Shown piece by piece: positions 53,522-57,157 of a stretch of DNA of 64,000 nucleotides. The position numbers were made by a program, and so were the translations under genes. The notes below the pieces were generated by a model. It was given only the letters and a program-made list of their open reading frames with translations, ran no database searches and was not told the origin of the DNA. The stretch is from Liquidambar formosana. Its lineage: Eukaryota; Streptophyta; Magnoliopsida; Saxifragales; Altingiaceae. Position 1 is the first letter of the stretch. Each line of letters begins with the position of its first letter. Where the stretch lies: the NCBI GenBank assembly GCA_039720395.1, contig JBBPBK010000051.1, positions 62,001 to 126,000 on the forward strand, in the 5' to 3' direction.

Positions 53522-53654
53522 GATATGTATGTATGTTAACGAGCCCACTACAATGATGATTTACCTGGGTATAGTCTTCAAGATCCCTATTCCTTCCTTC
53601 AACATTTGCAAGTAGTAATATTAAGTGCTCTCTCTGATTTGCTACATTTCCTTT
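3501..53654 (-). CDS. CALS7: Callose synthase (1,3-beta-glucan synthase), CALS7/GSL7-like; 36 exons, 5' end beyond window
   Basis: Polytopic plasma-membrane GT48 enzyme that polymerises UDP-glucose into 1,3-beta-glucan. The CALS7 clade makes callose at sieve plates and plasmodesmata (established knowledge). I placed 36 exons on the minus strand; their lengths sum to 5061 nt, one frame from 53654 to a TGA at 3501-3503, with no internal stop or frameshift. All introns are GT-AG except one GC-AG. Family landmarks in order: [209 protein letters not shown]7-like details are [18 protein letters not shown] and AGKKDKA; CALS5 is the main alternative. About 270 N-terminal residues are missing. The gene spans at least 50 kb because of intronic transposons. 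Clade call rests on memory of family sequences. Confidence 0.93.
6048..6150 (+). mobile_element. SINE-like fragment with poly-C/poly-A tail
   Basis: In the intron between exons 6329..6558 and 4762..5565. AAGCTCAAATGGTAGTGCTC (about 6056-6075) resembles a pol III A box. GAGTTTGAACCC (about 6089-6100) resembles a B box. The segment then ends in C23-A11 (6115-6148). The tRNA-like layout and A-rich tail suggest a SINE or 3' SINE fragment; target-site duplications are not clear. Confidence 0.5.
6764..8500. other. Intron with low-complexity DNA; G14 run, TA/CA tracts, decayed repeat
   Basis: Intron of the callose synthase. It holds G14 (7547-7560), a (TA)n(CA)n tract (about 7757-7788), a (TA)n tract (about 8098-8124), and a decayed copy of the 560-1835 repeat family (about 8190-8470). 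A 34-bp block is directly duplicated at about 6996-7063 (TTGATAAATAGACACATTGT twice). No coding sequence seen. Confidence 0.5.
8509..8844 (+). mobile_element. TRIM (terminal-repeat retrotransposon in miniature), complete
   Basis: Two direct repeats of about 112 bp, 8509-8620 and 8732-8844, begin TGTTGG(G/A)AAGTCCCAC and end near AACTTAAA/AACTTAACA. The left repeat is followed by a tRNA-iMet-type primer site TGGTATTAGAGC (8622-8633). The right one is preceded by a purine tract GAGGGGGAG. The interior is about 110 bp and non-coding. Flanks are TATAT on both sides (8504-8508 and 8845-8849), inside a TA microsatellite. The size and architecture are diagnostic of a TRIM. It sits in the intron 6764-8972. 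Confidence 0.88.
8973..9619 (-). CDS. CALS7: CALS7-like exon cluster B: catalytic loop, with an in-frame 45-bp tandem repeat
   Basis: Exons 9497..9619, 9205..9395 and 8973..9056. They encode [28 protein letters not shown] and LQTIDMNQ, then [17 protein letters not shown], then ENIFTG and [20 protein letters not shown]. The middle exon is longer than family members: between LLEEF and ENIFTG there are about 40 residues instead of the usual 18-20. The extra length is a 45-nt tandem repeat (units 9227-9271, 9272-9316 and a partial unit from 9317) giving [15 protein letters not shown] followed by [15 protein letters not shown]. The frame stays open, and the donor at 9204-9203 and acceptor at 9397-9396 are normal. 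Confidence 0.93.
9227..9345 (-). repeat. 45-bp tandem repeat inside a coding exon
   Basis: Units 9227-9271 and 9272-9316 match at 31 of 45 positions, and the partial third unit (9317-9345) shares GACCCAATATTGTT with the first. The period equals 15 codons and the array is open in the callose synthase frame. Confidence 0.88.
9438..9474. repeat. (TA)n microsatellite in a short intron
   Basis: Uninterrupted TA dinucleotides inside the 101-nt intron between exons 9497..9619 and 9205..9395, so the repeat makes up over a third of the intron. Confidence 0.95.
9756..10105 (-). mobile_element. Possible truncated TRIM/LTR fragment
   Basis: CCGTCTTTCCACATACAATA (about 9763) and CCCTTCCACATACATTAT (about 10082) form a weak direct repeat. 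Between them a minus-strand primer-site-like motif ACTGGTATCAAAGCGG is seen near 10055-10070. The layout suggests a minus-strand TRIM cut off by the adjacent Copia LTR. Boundaries are uncertain. Confidence 0.35.
10677..12529 (-). mobile_element. Non-autonomous LTR retrotransposon (1.85 kb) nested in the Copia
   Basis: Direct terminal repeats 10677-10845 and 12356-12529 start TGTTAACTTTTGCAAG and end CATCTCACA. The 5-bp target duplication GTATC is at 10672-10676 and 12530-12534. On the minus strand the LTR begins TGTGAGATG, and the primer site TGTTATCAAAGCTGC follows the 5' LTR (near 12341-12355). A polypurine tract (complement of CCCCCACC) precedes the 3' LTR. The interior is non-coding apart from decayed Copia 3' sequence next to 10850-11060, and includes a (GA)17 tract (11539-11571). 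LTRs resemble those of the host Copia, so this is a deletion derivative or parasite of the same lineage. Confidence 0.86.
11539..11571. repeat. (GA)n microsatellite
   Basis: Uninterrupted GA dinucleotides inside the nested non-autonomous retrotransposon. Confidence 0.95.
13112..13252 (+). mobile_element. SINE-like insertion
   Basis: GACTAGCCTAGTGATGAGGG (about 13129-13148) resembles an A box and GGGGTTTGAACCC (about 13180-13192) a B box. An A-rich tail of AAAAT repeats follows (13206-13238). It interrupts the gag-like sequence of the surrounding Copia. Target duplications were not resolved. Confidence 0.55.
13839..16970. mobile_element. Unclassified insertion within the Copia RNase H region (LTR-retrotransposon-derived)
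   Basis: Copia homology stops at about 13838 and resumes at about 16975, so roughly 3.1 kb was inserted. The insert has no coding frame I can identify. It contains a (GT)n tract (14399-14419), motifs typical of Gypsy leaders (GAGACGGCGACTCC near 16370, TTTTTGGCGTCCAC near 16435), and a SIRE-like LTR end block near 16650-16720. It is probably composite. Confidence 0.4.
17365..17952. other. Intron remainder, no feature seen
   Basis: Intronic DNA between the Copia 3' LTR and the 17953 donor side; no coding signature or repeat recognised apart from pyrimidine-rich patches. Confidence 0.4.
17953..18914 (-). CDS. CALS7: CALS7-like exon cluster C (five exons)
   Basis: Exons in transcript order: 18805..18914, 18610..18714, 18450..18518, 18139..18304, 17953..18064. 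They encode [101 protein letters not shown] and [14 protein letters not shown]. This is the region ahead of the EIYRIKLPG segment. CQVYGDQKK followed by [11 protein letters not shown] resembles CALS7 more than CALS5. Phases: each of the first four exons ends with one or two bases that complete a codon in the next exon, for example G plus CT giving Ala at 18450/18304. Introns here are short (74-145 nt), in contrast with the flanking 8.3 and 12.6 kb introns. Confidence 0.94.
18915..19610. other. Intron start, no feature seen
   Basis: First 700 nt of the 12.6 kb intron upstream of exon 18805..18914 (minus strand). AT-rich, without recognisable coding or repeat structure. Confidence 0.4.
19615..19683. 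repeat. Short direct repeats TTCTTTGTGATACC (x3)
   Basis: Copies at 19615-19628, 19637-19650 and 19670-19683 (last with one change, TTCTTCGTGATACC). Confidence 0.75.
19690..19880. repeat. Dispersed repeat; inverted copy at about 51690-51835
   Basis: GGGTGCGGGTATGTGTCCAA and the next 100 nt match the reverse complement of about 51690-51835 (shared order: GTGTGGGTGT, GCGGGT, CCAAGT-TCGGAT, ACTTTC-AAAGA, TACCCACATCC). A weaker piece may lie near 41030-41090. It is non-coding and probably a small transposon family. Confidence 0.65.
20250..22228 (+). pseudogene. Ty3/Gypsy gag-protease fragment
   Basis: A primer site TGGTATCAAAGC (20413-20424) follows an LTR-like end. Gag-like pieces: [13 protein letters not shown] (about 20750), [20 protein letters not shown] (about 21150), [18 protein letters not shown] (about 21330-21385). 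A retropepsin-like piece, [16 protein letters not shown], lies near 22070-22115. Multiple frameshifts and a SINE insertion kill it; RT, integrase and the 3' LTR are absent. It lies in the 18915-31489 intron. Confidence 0.72.
20884..21083 (-). mobile_element. tRNA-derived SINE with 16-bp target duplication
   Basis: Flanked by GAAGCCAACCCATTAT on both sides (20868-20883 and 21084-21099). On the minus strand, an A-box-like TAGCTTAGTTGGCAAGGG is followed about 35 nt later by a B-box-like AGGTCCTGAGTTCAACTC. The 3' end is a short A run (TTTTTT on the plus strand at 20884-20889). It inserted into the Gypsy gag remnant. Confidence 0.88.
22229..23850 (+). pseudogene. SIRE/Maximus-like Copia 5' LTR plus truncated gag
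   Basis: About 22229-23440 has the layout of a long LTR ending before a primer-like site ATTAGTATTAGAGC (about 23442). Gag sequence follows: [52 protein letters not shown] (23640-23815), a UBN2-type gag signature. Sequence stops at about 23850, where another Copia LTR begins. The 5' LTR boundary is inferred. Confidence 0.65.
23866..27366 (+). pseudogene. Ty1/Copia retrotransposon, truncated in reverse transcriptase
   Basis: A 5' LTR of about 190 bp ends before the primer site TGGTATCAGAGC (24055-24066). In order: gag (about 24810-25280), protease active-site region [11 protein letters not shown] (about 25570), integrase zinc region [11 protein letters not shown] (about 26042), integrase core (26100-26420), and its C-terminal part with [32 protein letters not shown] (26490-26730). 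RT begins at [12 protein letters not shown] (about 27110) and ends at about 27366, where a MITE-like sequence starts. Several stops and frameshifts interrupt every domain. No 3' LTR was found. It lies in the 12.6 kb intron. Confidence 0.85.
27370..27465. mobile_element. Half of a Stowaway-type MITE
   Basis: Matches the reverse complement of the left half of the complete Stowaway at 32836-33107, ending GGCCTATCTTTGTGG-ACAGAGGGAG next to TA. The other half is missing; it abuts the truncated RT of the Copia, marking a rearrangement breakpoint. Confidence 0.72.
27470..28146. other. Unassigned intron DNA; possible LTR/promoter-like block
   Basis: Contains TATAAATAG (about 27725), followed by an AG-rich transcribed-leader-like stretch, which could be part of an LTR. 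No coding signature. Confidence 0.3.
28155..28511. mobile_element. MITE with 8-bp target duplication (hAT-like)
   Basis: Terminal inverted repeats contain GGGCTATTGCCACCACAA (left) and the complement of TTGTGGTGGCAATAGCTGCC (right). Flanks are ATCTGAAT on both sides (28147-28154 and 28512-28519). Subterminal sequences are also partly inverted (CTGTCATTTAAGTG vs CACTTAAACGACAG). Non-coding, 357 bp. The 8-bp duplication favours hAT; a 9-bp duplication (MULE) is not supported, because the ninth base differs on both sides. Confidence 0.82.
28520..30130. other. AT-rich intron DNA with possible SIRE-like 3' end
   Basis: Includes an (AAT)n tract (about 28884-28915) and AAAG/AAAAAG repeats near 29577-29606. 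A purine tract within AAAGGGGGAGATTGTAAA (about 30110-30127) is typical of the end of SIRE-like Copia internal regions. No coding domains identified. Confidence 0.35.
30184..30365. mobile_element. MITE, termini CCCTTAGGGCACAGG..
   Basis: The left end CCCTTAGGGCACAGGTTAAG is inverted at the right end as CTTAACCAGTGTCCTAAGGG. The length is about 182 bp. A partial third terminus sits just left (about 30137-30155, GGGGCACAAGTTAAGATATA). A related, more decayed copy is at 38940-39093. Confidence 0.72.
30725..31440 (-). pseudogene. RTE-type LINE 3' remnant
   Basis: Plus-strand text such as CCAACTAATTAGGGTTGGCT (about 30752) and the following motifs are the reverse complement of the widespread plant non-LTR element 3' region, ending in ACTCAACTCAACC repeats at about 30718. 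Frames are broken. A 145-bp MITE interrupts it. It ends just before exon 31490..31641. Classification is from remembered sequence patterns. Confidence 0.6.
30879..31023. mobile_element. Tourist-like MITE (TSD TTA)
   Basis: Ends GTTTGGATGAGGGATTTG and its inverse CAAATCCCTCATCCAAAC, flanked by TTA (30876-30878 and 31024-31026). Length 145 bp, inserted in the LINE remnant. The short length and 3-bp duplication fit PIF/Harbinger-type MITEs. Confidence 0.7.
31490..34080 (-). CDS. CALS7: CALS7-like exon cluster D (eleven small exons)
   Basis: Exons in transcript order: 33999..34080, 33860..33909, 33683..33769, 33435..33539, 33151..33245, 32698..32779, 32433..32596, 32167..32290, 31975..32060, 31766..31853, 31490..31641. 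They encode [20 protein letters not shown] then [148 protein letters not shown], and [20 protein letters not shown] then [14 protein letters not shown]. This covers the last N-terminal membrane spans and the first part of the cytosolic loop. A Stowaway MITE sits in the intron at 32780-33150. A 33-nt A tract (T on the coding strand) lies just upstream of the 31641 acceptor. Confidence 0.94.
31650..31682. repeat. A33 homopolymer = poly-T tract before a 3' splice site
   Basis: On the minus strand this is a 33-nt T run starting 7 nt upstream of the acceptor AG (31643-31642), so it serves as the polypyrimidine tract of the exon 31490..31641. Confidence 0.85.
32836..33107. mobile_element. Stowaway MITE (Tc1/mariner type), complete
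   Basis: Left terminus CTCCCTCCGTCCCACAAA, right terminus TTTGTGGGACAGAGGAAG, TA on both sides (32834-32835 and 33108-33109). 272 bp, non-coding, AT-rich. It sits in the intron between exons 33151..33245 and 32698..32779. Confidence 0.9.
34081..35878. other. Intron DNA without assigned features
   Basis: Start of the 5.4 kb intron. Short frames (for example 34867-35205) show no domain. No terminal repeats recognised. Confidence 0.35.
35879..36273 (-). mobile_element. TRIM, family 1, minus strand, complete
   Basis: LTRs 36161-36273 (5' on the minus strand) and 35879-35990, both ending TGTTAAGTTTC on the plus strand and beginning TGTTG(A/G)AAA on the minus strand. A primer site ATGGTATGAGAGC is adjacent to the 5' LTR (about 36150-36161) and a second such site lies internally near 36088-36101. 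The polypurine tract is the complement of CTCCCCCTCA (35991-36000). The target duplication AAGGA is exact (35874-35878 and 36274-36278). Same LTR family as the 8509-8844 TRIM. Confidence 0.88.
36938..37252 (-). mobile_element. TRIM, family 2, minus strand
   Basis: LTRs of about 70 bp at 36938-37005 and 37180-37252. On the plus strand both start TGTTAGGACACCA and contain GGGCCAACAATG and ATCAAGCTA. The primer site (complement of GCTCTGATAGTCTAATACCA, diverged) precedes 37180. A polypurine tract complement CCCCCCGCC follows 37005. Flanks are CTTTA and CTTTC (4 of 5). Confidence 0.78.
37255..38935. other. Intron DNA; C20-A11 tract, no gene
   Basis: Contains a primer-site-like TGCTATCAGAGC (about 37436-37447), hinting at an LTR-retrotransposon leader downstream, but no gag was recognised. 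C20-A11 lies at 38311-38341. Confidence 0.35.
38940..39093. mobile_element. MITE related to 30184-30365, decayed
   Basis: Starts CCCTTAGGGCACATGTTAAG; ends near TTGCATTGTAACACCTTAGGG, resembling the right end of the other copy but with a degraded inverted repeat. Confidence 0.55.
39459..40286 (-). CDS. CALS7: CALS7-like exon cluster E: N-terminal transmembrane spans, GC-AG intron
   Basis: Exons in transcript order: 39955..40286, 39790..39842, 39459..39519. The first encodes [75 protein letters not shown]; the second [17 protein letters not shown]; the third [20 protein letters not shown]. The hydrophobic stretches are the expected membrane helices before the central loop. The donor after codon CAG at 39955 reads GCAAGC, not GT, so this looks like a GC-AG intron; no GT alternative keeps the conserved WWAQ-P junction. 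The next intron holds adjacent poly-C, poly-A and poly-T runs (39682-39746). Confidence 0.94.
40608..41015 (+). mobile_element. Chimeric TRIM (family 2 LTR, family 1 interior and LTR, family 2 interior)
   Basis: 40608-40678 starts TGTTAGCTTGATATACATTG and matches the LTR of the family 2 TRIM (36938-37252). It is followed by the primer site TGGTATCAAAG (40680). The next interior (to about 40783) and the repeat at about 40784-40893 match the interior and LTR of family 1 (8509-8844). A second primer site TGGTATTAGAGC (40894-40905) follows. Then comes a stretch (about 40906-41015) matching the family 2 interior (GGTCTTGGGTTC, CTCCATGTGC). This alternation implies recombination between families. 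Confidence 0.72.
41083..41178. repeat. 48-bp tandem duplication followed by (AGA)n
   Basis: GTATGGGATCCGCCGAATAC and the following 28 nt occur twice in a row with a few changes near the ends, then an AGA-rich run to about 41202. Confidence 0.9.
41430..46255 (+). mobile_element. Ty1/Copia retrotransposon, nearly full length but inactive
   Basis: 5' LTR about 41430-41622 with an internal (CT)24 tract (41527-41574); primer site TGGTATCAGAGC at 41624-41635. Gag starts at 42376 (MADSGETK). It reads to a stop at 42823-42825 and resumes in another frame at 42869. Protease region near 43220-43260 shows DSRAS where D-S/T-G-A is expected. The integrase zinc domain ([21 protein letters not shown]) is near 43600-43715 and the core near 43820-44010. 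RT ([40 protein letters not shown]) spans 44844-45170 with the YVDD box near 45240. RNase H ([12 protein letters not shown]) spans 45743-46165. The 3' LTR is cut to about 50 bp (46206-46255), where another Copia tail begins. Stops and frameshifts in gag, integrase and RT. Lies in the 40287-48823 intron. Confidence 0.88.
42376..46165 (+). pseudogene. Broken Copia gag-pol coding region
   Basis: Same element as 41430-46255. Domain order gag, protease, integrase, RT, RNase H is the Ty1/Copia order. Open pieces are 42376-42825, 42869-43201, 43404-43799, 43765-44028, 44182-44379, 44844-45176, 45355-45546 and 45743-46165. The breaks are stop codons and shifts between these pieces. Similarity in domain content to the Copia at 23866-27366 (KLSPRA and HFWGD-like motifs) indicates the same lineage. 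Confidence 0.87.
46256..46650 (+). pseudogene. 3' end of a second Copia element: RNase H tail and LTR
   Basis: Begins within an [22 protein letters not shown] RNase H segment (46256-46320). It runs in broken frames to a purine tract GAGGGGGAG (about 46457-46465), then an LTR starting TGTTAGAATGTG at 46466. The junction at 46255 with the preceding truncated LTR looks like a deletion or recombination joint between two related elements. Confidence 0.75.
46651..46891 (+). mobile_element. TRIM, family 2-like, diverged
   Basis: A left LTR remnant (about 46651-46706) and right LTR (46833-46891) share AACAGCTTAA(A/G)CTTTTGGG and AAGTGT. The primer site TGGTATTAGAGC is at 46708-46719. Interior of about 110 bp resembles the family 2 interior at 40906-41015. 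Confidence 0.68.
46892..47746. other. Intron DNA with (CT)n tract; no gene
   Basis: Contains (CT)n at 47280-47311 in an LTR-leader-like context, but no primer site or gag could be identified. Confidence 0.35.
47747..48765. mobile_element. Non-autonomous hAT element, copy A
   Basis: Termini CAAGGACTTAAATA and the complement of TATTTAAGTCTTTG; exact 8-bp target duplication CCATAACT (47739-47746 and 48766-48773). About 1.02 kb, no transposase frame. Both ends are rich in CGATATA-type motifs. Copy B is at 61550-62534. It lies in the 40287-48823 intron close to exon 48824..48941. Confidence 0.88.
48824..50215 (-). CDS. CALS7: CALS7-like exon cluster F (five exons), region before the first membrane spans
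   Basis: Exons in transcript order: 50084..50215, 49914..49990, 49729..49837, 49021..49143, 48824..48941. They encode [145 protein letters not shown]. The 49729..49837 exon has a 21-nt tandem duplication (about 49764-49804) giving NPNADFW then NLNADFF. All exon phases agree. Intron 40287-48823 separates this cluster from cluster E and is packed with retroelements. Confidence 0.94.
49287..49332. repeat. Poly-T/poly-G tract
   Basis: T16 (49287-49302) and an interrupted G run to 49332 in the intron between exons 49729..49837 and 49021..49143. Confidence 0.9.
50216..50799. other. Intron start, nothing recognised
   Basis: Contains A-rich runs and no coding signature. Confidence 0.35.
50800..51215 (-). 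pseudogene. Copia 3' tail (RNase H end plus LTR), minus strand
   Basis: On the minus strand: [39 protein letters not shown] (about 51190-51060), then broken frames, a GAGAGGGGTGG purine tract, then an LTR-like sequence (about 50933 downwards) containing GGGTAGTTTAGTCTTTCC, as in the LTR of the 10106-17364 Copia. Related short-LTR lineage. Confidence 0.72.
51216..53053. other. Intron DNA: dispersed repeat copy and unassigned sequence
   Basis: C11-A12 at 51261-51283. An inverted copy of the 19690-19880 repeat lies at about 51690-51835. Then come LTR-like sections (near 51840-52400) in which 'atcgtcaatttgat..' phrases repeat at about 51858-51875, 52018-52034, but no boundaries could be fixed. 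Confidence 0.4.
53054..53654 (-). CDS. CALS7: CALS7-like exon cluster G: most 5' exons in the window
   Basis: Exons in transcript order: 53565..53654, 53306..53403, 53054..53177. They encode [48 protein letters not shown], then [40 protein letters not shown]. This is the conserved cytosolic N-terminal portion; upstream exons (start codon, Vta1-like region) were not found between 53655 and 64000 and are expected further right. The 53306..53403 exon ends with SIVDQ where relatives usually have a short S-x-L-R stretch. The same 16-nt string occurs near the exon start, suggesting a local duplication. Confidence 0.93.
53493..53520. repeat. (TA)n microsatellite next to exon 53565..53654
   Basis: TA dinucleotides 45 nt downstream (minus strand) of the donor at 53564-53563. 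Confidence 0.9.
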
Positions 53655-53874
53655 CTGCAATTTGCAACAAAGAAGACAGAAGTACATAGCAGATGAACGC
53701 AGATGTTTCCATTGTCAGTTATTAATATGATAGAAAAGGTGAACAACTAGTAGCAGTCAGATTGAACTAAACAATCATCATAAAAGCTTCCTTCATAGAT
53801 AAAATATTTCAGACTCAAATTCTCTTTGCATAGAAGAAAATTAACTATCAGTATAATCGTATATCCTATAGCTT

Positions 53875-54069
53875 TCATGATGGTGAAAATAAGAAATTGG
53901 GGAAAGAATCTTCAACCTCCTCCCTTCTATAAATAAAAGAACCCCCCTTGGCAACAATTTCACTTGGTGTCAGAGCAGGTAAACTCACTAATGGTGTAAC
54001 ATCCAGAGTGCTCTTCAAATTAGGTTGCATGAATACTAAATCATCATCGATTGAGTCACTCACCGACAT
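53875..54069 (-). other. Unidentified short ORF beside a primer-site-like motif
   Basis: 64 codons starting MSVSDSIDDDLVFMQPNL. It has acidic and proline/serine-rich composition and no family I recognise. On the opposite strand TTGGTGTCAGAGCAGG (about 53970-53985) looks like a tRNA-iMet primer site after an LTR-like stretch (about 53700-53968), so this may simply be retroelement leader. There is no evidence that it is a callose synthase exon. Confidence 0.25.
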
Positions 54070-54717
54070 TTTCCATATGGGAAAATGCTACTCCTCGCTA
54101 AGTAGCAAAATGACATCTAATGTGTGACAACCTGTTTTATTAATTGAGAGGATCAATTATATTTAATTTGGTTAATAGGTTTGATCTTTTATTTACATGT
54201 TTTCATATGGTATTTGCATGTATAAATTATTTTTAATGGTTTTGGGAAGGTTATGAGGGATTTAGAAGCTTTTGGTGTGGTTTTGTTTATCACTGACCAA
54301 AAATTGCTAAACCGGGCTAGTACAGATCGATCAAGCACCCCCCTCGGATTGATCCGTACTGATCGGGTCTTCCAACCCCTAATCATTTTTTTGGGGGGGG
54401 GGGGGGGGGGTTTCCCAATTGATTGAGGCTTGCTGAATAAGTTTTTAATGGGTAAAATGACACGTGCTATCTAGACTTGTTTTAAACCACCCCATGACCC
54501 ATACACCTCCAAATCTGGTTATTTGACATAGAAAGTGAGGAAGAGAACTAGAGAGAGAGAGCGCATGGAGAAAGAGGGATAGGGTTAGGGTTTTCACCCA
54601 TTTTTTCTCTTGCATGTCGCATTTTGGGCTAGATCTTGCTCTCTTCATCTCATGGCTGCATTCTTGAAGCATGGTTTTTCATCCACATGCCACCATTGTT
54701 GCATTTTGAGCTCGATC
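54070..54717. other. Unassigned sequence left of the LINE; G18 tract
   Basis: Starts with an LTR-like TGTGACAACC (about 54126). Contains T7-G18 at 54386-54410, and an imperfect duplication of CATTTTGGGCTAGATCTT (54620s) / CATTTTGAGCTCGATCTT (54700s), the second copy abutting the LINE poly-A end. Confidence 0.4.
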
Positions 54718-55949
54718 TTTTTTTCTTTTTTCTTTTTCCTTTTTTTTGAAGTAATCATGTGCATGTATAAAATAAAGGAAGCAAAAGGGCTTAGCCTTCG
54801 TACACAAGACATATACAAGTGCTAAGCATGGCCACCCTAAGAACTAAACAAGGAAGCCGACAAAAGGAAACAAAAGAGGGAAACATCCTTCCCCCATTCC
54901 CTTCTAAAAATTAAGGGAGTCAACAAACATTAAGAAAGAATAACTACAACCTCCCTTGTAACTACAAAACTACCAAGAAAATATTTTAACCAAAAAGGAT
55001 TTGAGCTCAACAATGGACATTTCTATCCCTTCAAAAGTTCTCACATTGTCCAAATGCACCAAAAAGAGCATGAGAGACCATCTTCCACACCGTCTTAGCT
55101 TCTTTCCGAACCCTTTTAAACCACCAATCTGAGAGAGCATCCATGAGCAGATGTAGGAAGTACCTATTTGATTACAAATACATAAAAGATCAATTCCCAT
55201 AAACTTTTAGCCAATCTACAATGAATGAAAAGATTATATGTCGTTTCCACCGCTTCTTTACATATAATGCATCTATTAGGCATTCGCCCATCTCATTCTA
55301 TTCAAGTGATCAATACTAAGGCATTTATCTCTAGCCACCAACCAAGTGAAGAATGCAAATTTTGAAGGAATCGAAGGAATCCTAATACTTTTAGCCGGTT
55401 GAAACGCCTCCCTAAAGGAGCCCAAACAAGAATAATAAGATTTCACCAAGAATAAACCTTTAGGGTCTTTTCCCCACACTAAGGTGTCATTCCCTACACT
55501 TGTATAAGCTTTGAAAGAAAGCCAACACACTTTCCAATTTCCTATAATTGAAACTTTTACAAAAATTGATATTCCAATGAACCCCTCCCCCTCCCTCCAC
55601 AAGATAATCCATAACCCATGCTTCCTTATTAACCGCCATATCGTACAATTGAGGGAATTCCTCCATTAAAGGAGTGTTGCTACACCAATCATCTTTCCAA
55701 AATTTCACCTACCCCCCCTTCCCACCTTGAAGCTAATCTCTTCCATAAAATATTTTAATCCTTGCATAATTGCCTTCCATATCCCCATACCATGAATTCT
55801 AATATCTTTGGTCCACCAGCCCCCCTCATTAACCACATACTTCCAAATAATATCCCTCCACAAACCTTGATCGCCTTTCCCAAGTCTCCAAAGTCAGTTA
55901 CCAAGAAGAGCTTGATTAATATTCATGATGGATCTAATTCCCACTCCTC

Positions 55950-56750
55950 CTTAAGTTTTCGGTAAGCACACCATATTCCAATTAACAAGATGAAACTTAA
56001 ACACACTATTAGTTCCATTCCACAAGAAATCTCTTTGAAGCTTTTCAATCCTTAATGCCACCGATTTTAGGATCTTGAGGATAGACATATAATAATTTGG
56101 AATACTAGAGAGAGAACTTCGGATCAAAGTTAATTTACCCCCTTTAGAAAGGTACCCTTTTTTCCATCCACTTAATTTTTTTTCCATCTTTTCAAGCACC
56201 AGATCCCATACTCTTCATTCTTTAAAGTGTGATTCAAGAAGAAGTCCAAGGTATGTAATTGGCAAATGCCCTACTTTACAATTTAGATTAATAGCAAGGG
56301 CATTAATATTCTTAATATGGATAAGCAGGTAATCTCACTTTTCCCAAGATTTACTTTTAAACCCGACACGGCTTCAAAATATAGAAGGACCACCCTAAGA
56401 TGCCTTAACTGATCCTCACTCACTCCACAAAAAAACAAGGCATCATCCGCAAATAGCAAATGAGAAATTTCACCAACCTCCTCACCACCCCCATTCACCC
56501 CAAATACTTCAAACAAATGTTCCTCATTCACCTTTTGAACAAGCTTGCACAAAGCTTCCATAACCAAAATGAAAAGCAAAGGAGAAAGTGGGTCGCCTTG
56601 CCGAAACCCTCTAGAGCCATGGAAAAACCCATATGGAGTACCATTAACAAGGACTGAGAAGAAAAGAGTTGAGATATACCATGCAATCCATCTCTGCCAT
56701 TTGAGACCAAACCCATTCTTCTGAAAAGGTATATAAGAAAATTCCAATTG
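55950..56750 (-). pseudogene. LINE reverse transcriptase core (broken)
   Basis: Open pieces 56283-56747 and 55951-56199 hold RT motifs including the FADD catalytic box; the frames between them are shifted. RT N-terminal sequence continues upstream at about 56750-57157 and, beyond the inserted solo LTR, at 59165-59640. Confidence 0.85.
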
Positions 56751-57157
56751 ACATGATCATAGGCTTTCTCTAAATCAATTTTCCAAATAATTCTCGGTCT
56801 CCACTTCTAGTTCTTGAATCCACACATTCATTTTCCAAAAGCAACGCATCAAGAATTTGCCTCCCCCTAATAAAAGCAAATTGGGAGGATGACACAAGAC
56901 TCCCCACCACTTTTCCCAACCTGTCAGCAAGCATCTTTGCTAAAATTTTGTAAACACTACCAAGAAGAGAAATAGGGCGAAAATCTCAGACATCAACCAC
57001 TTCCCTTTTCTTAGGGATGAGGGCCACAAAAGTAGCATTGAAGCTTTTTCAAACCTTGCCTTTTGAAAACAATCCTCAAACACCTTCAATAAATCTCCCT
57101 TAATAACATGCCAACATTTTTATTTAAATGCTATAGTCATACCTTTTGGCCCAGGCA

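Noticed and set aside
3501..53654. Assignment to CALS5/GSL2 instead of CALS7/GSL7
   Set aside because: Details such as [29 protein letters not shown] and the AGKKDKA tail fit remembered CALS7 sequence better; not excluded without alignment.
54386..54410. Long G runs as evidence of assembly gaps or errors
   Set aside because: Possible for exact lengths, but the repeated C-to-A polarity at many sites argues for a biological origin, so they were reported as a finding.
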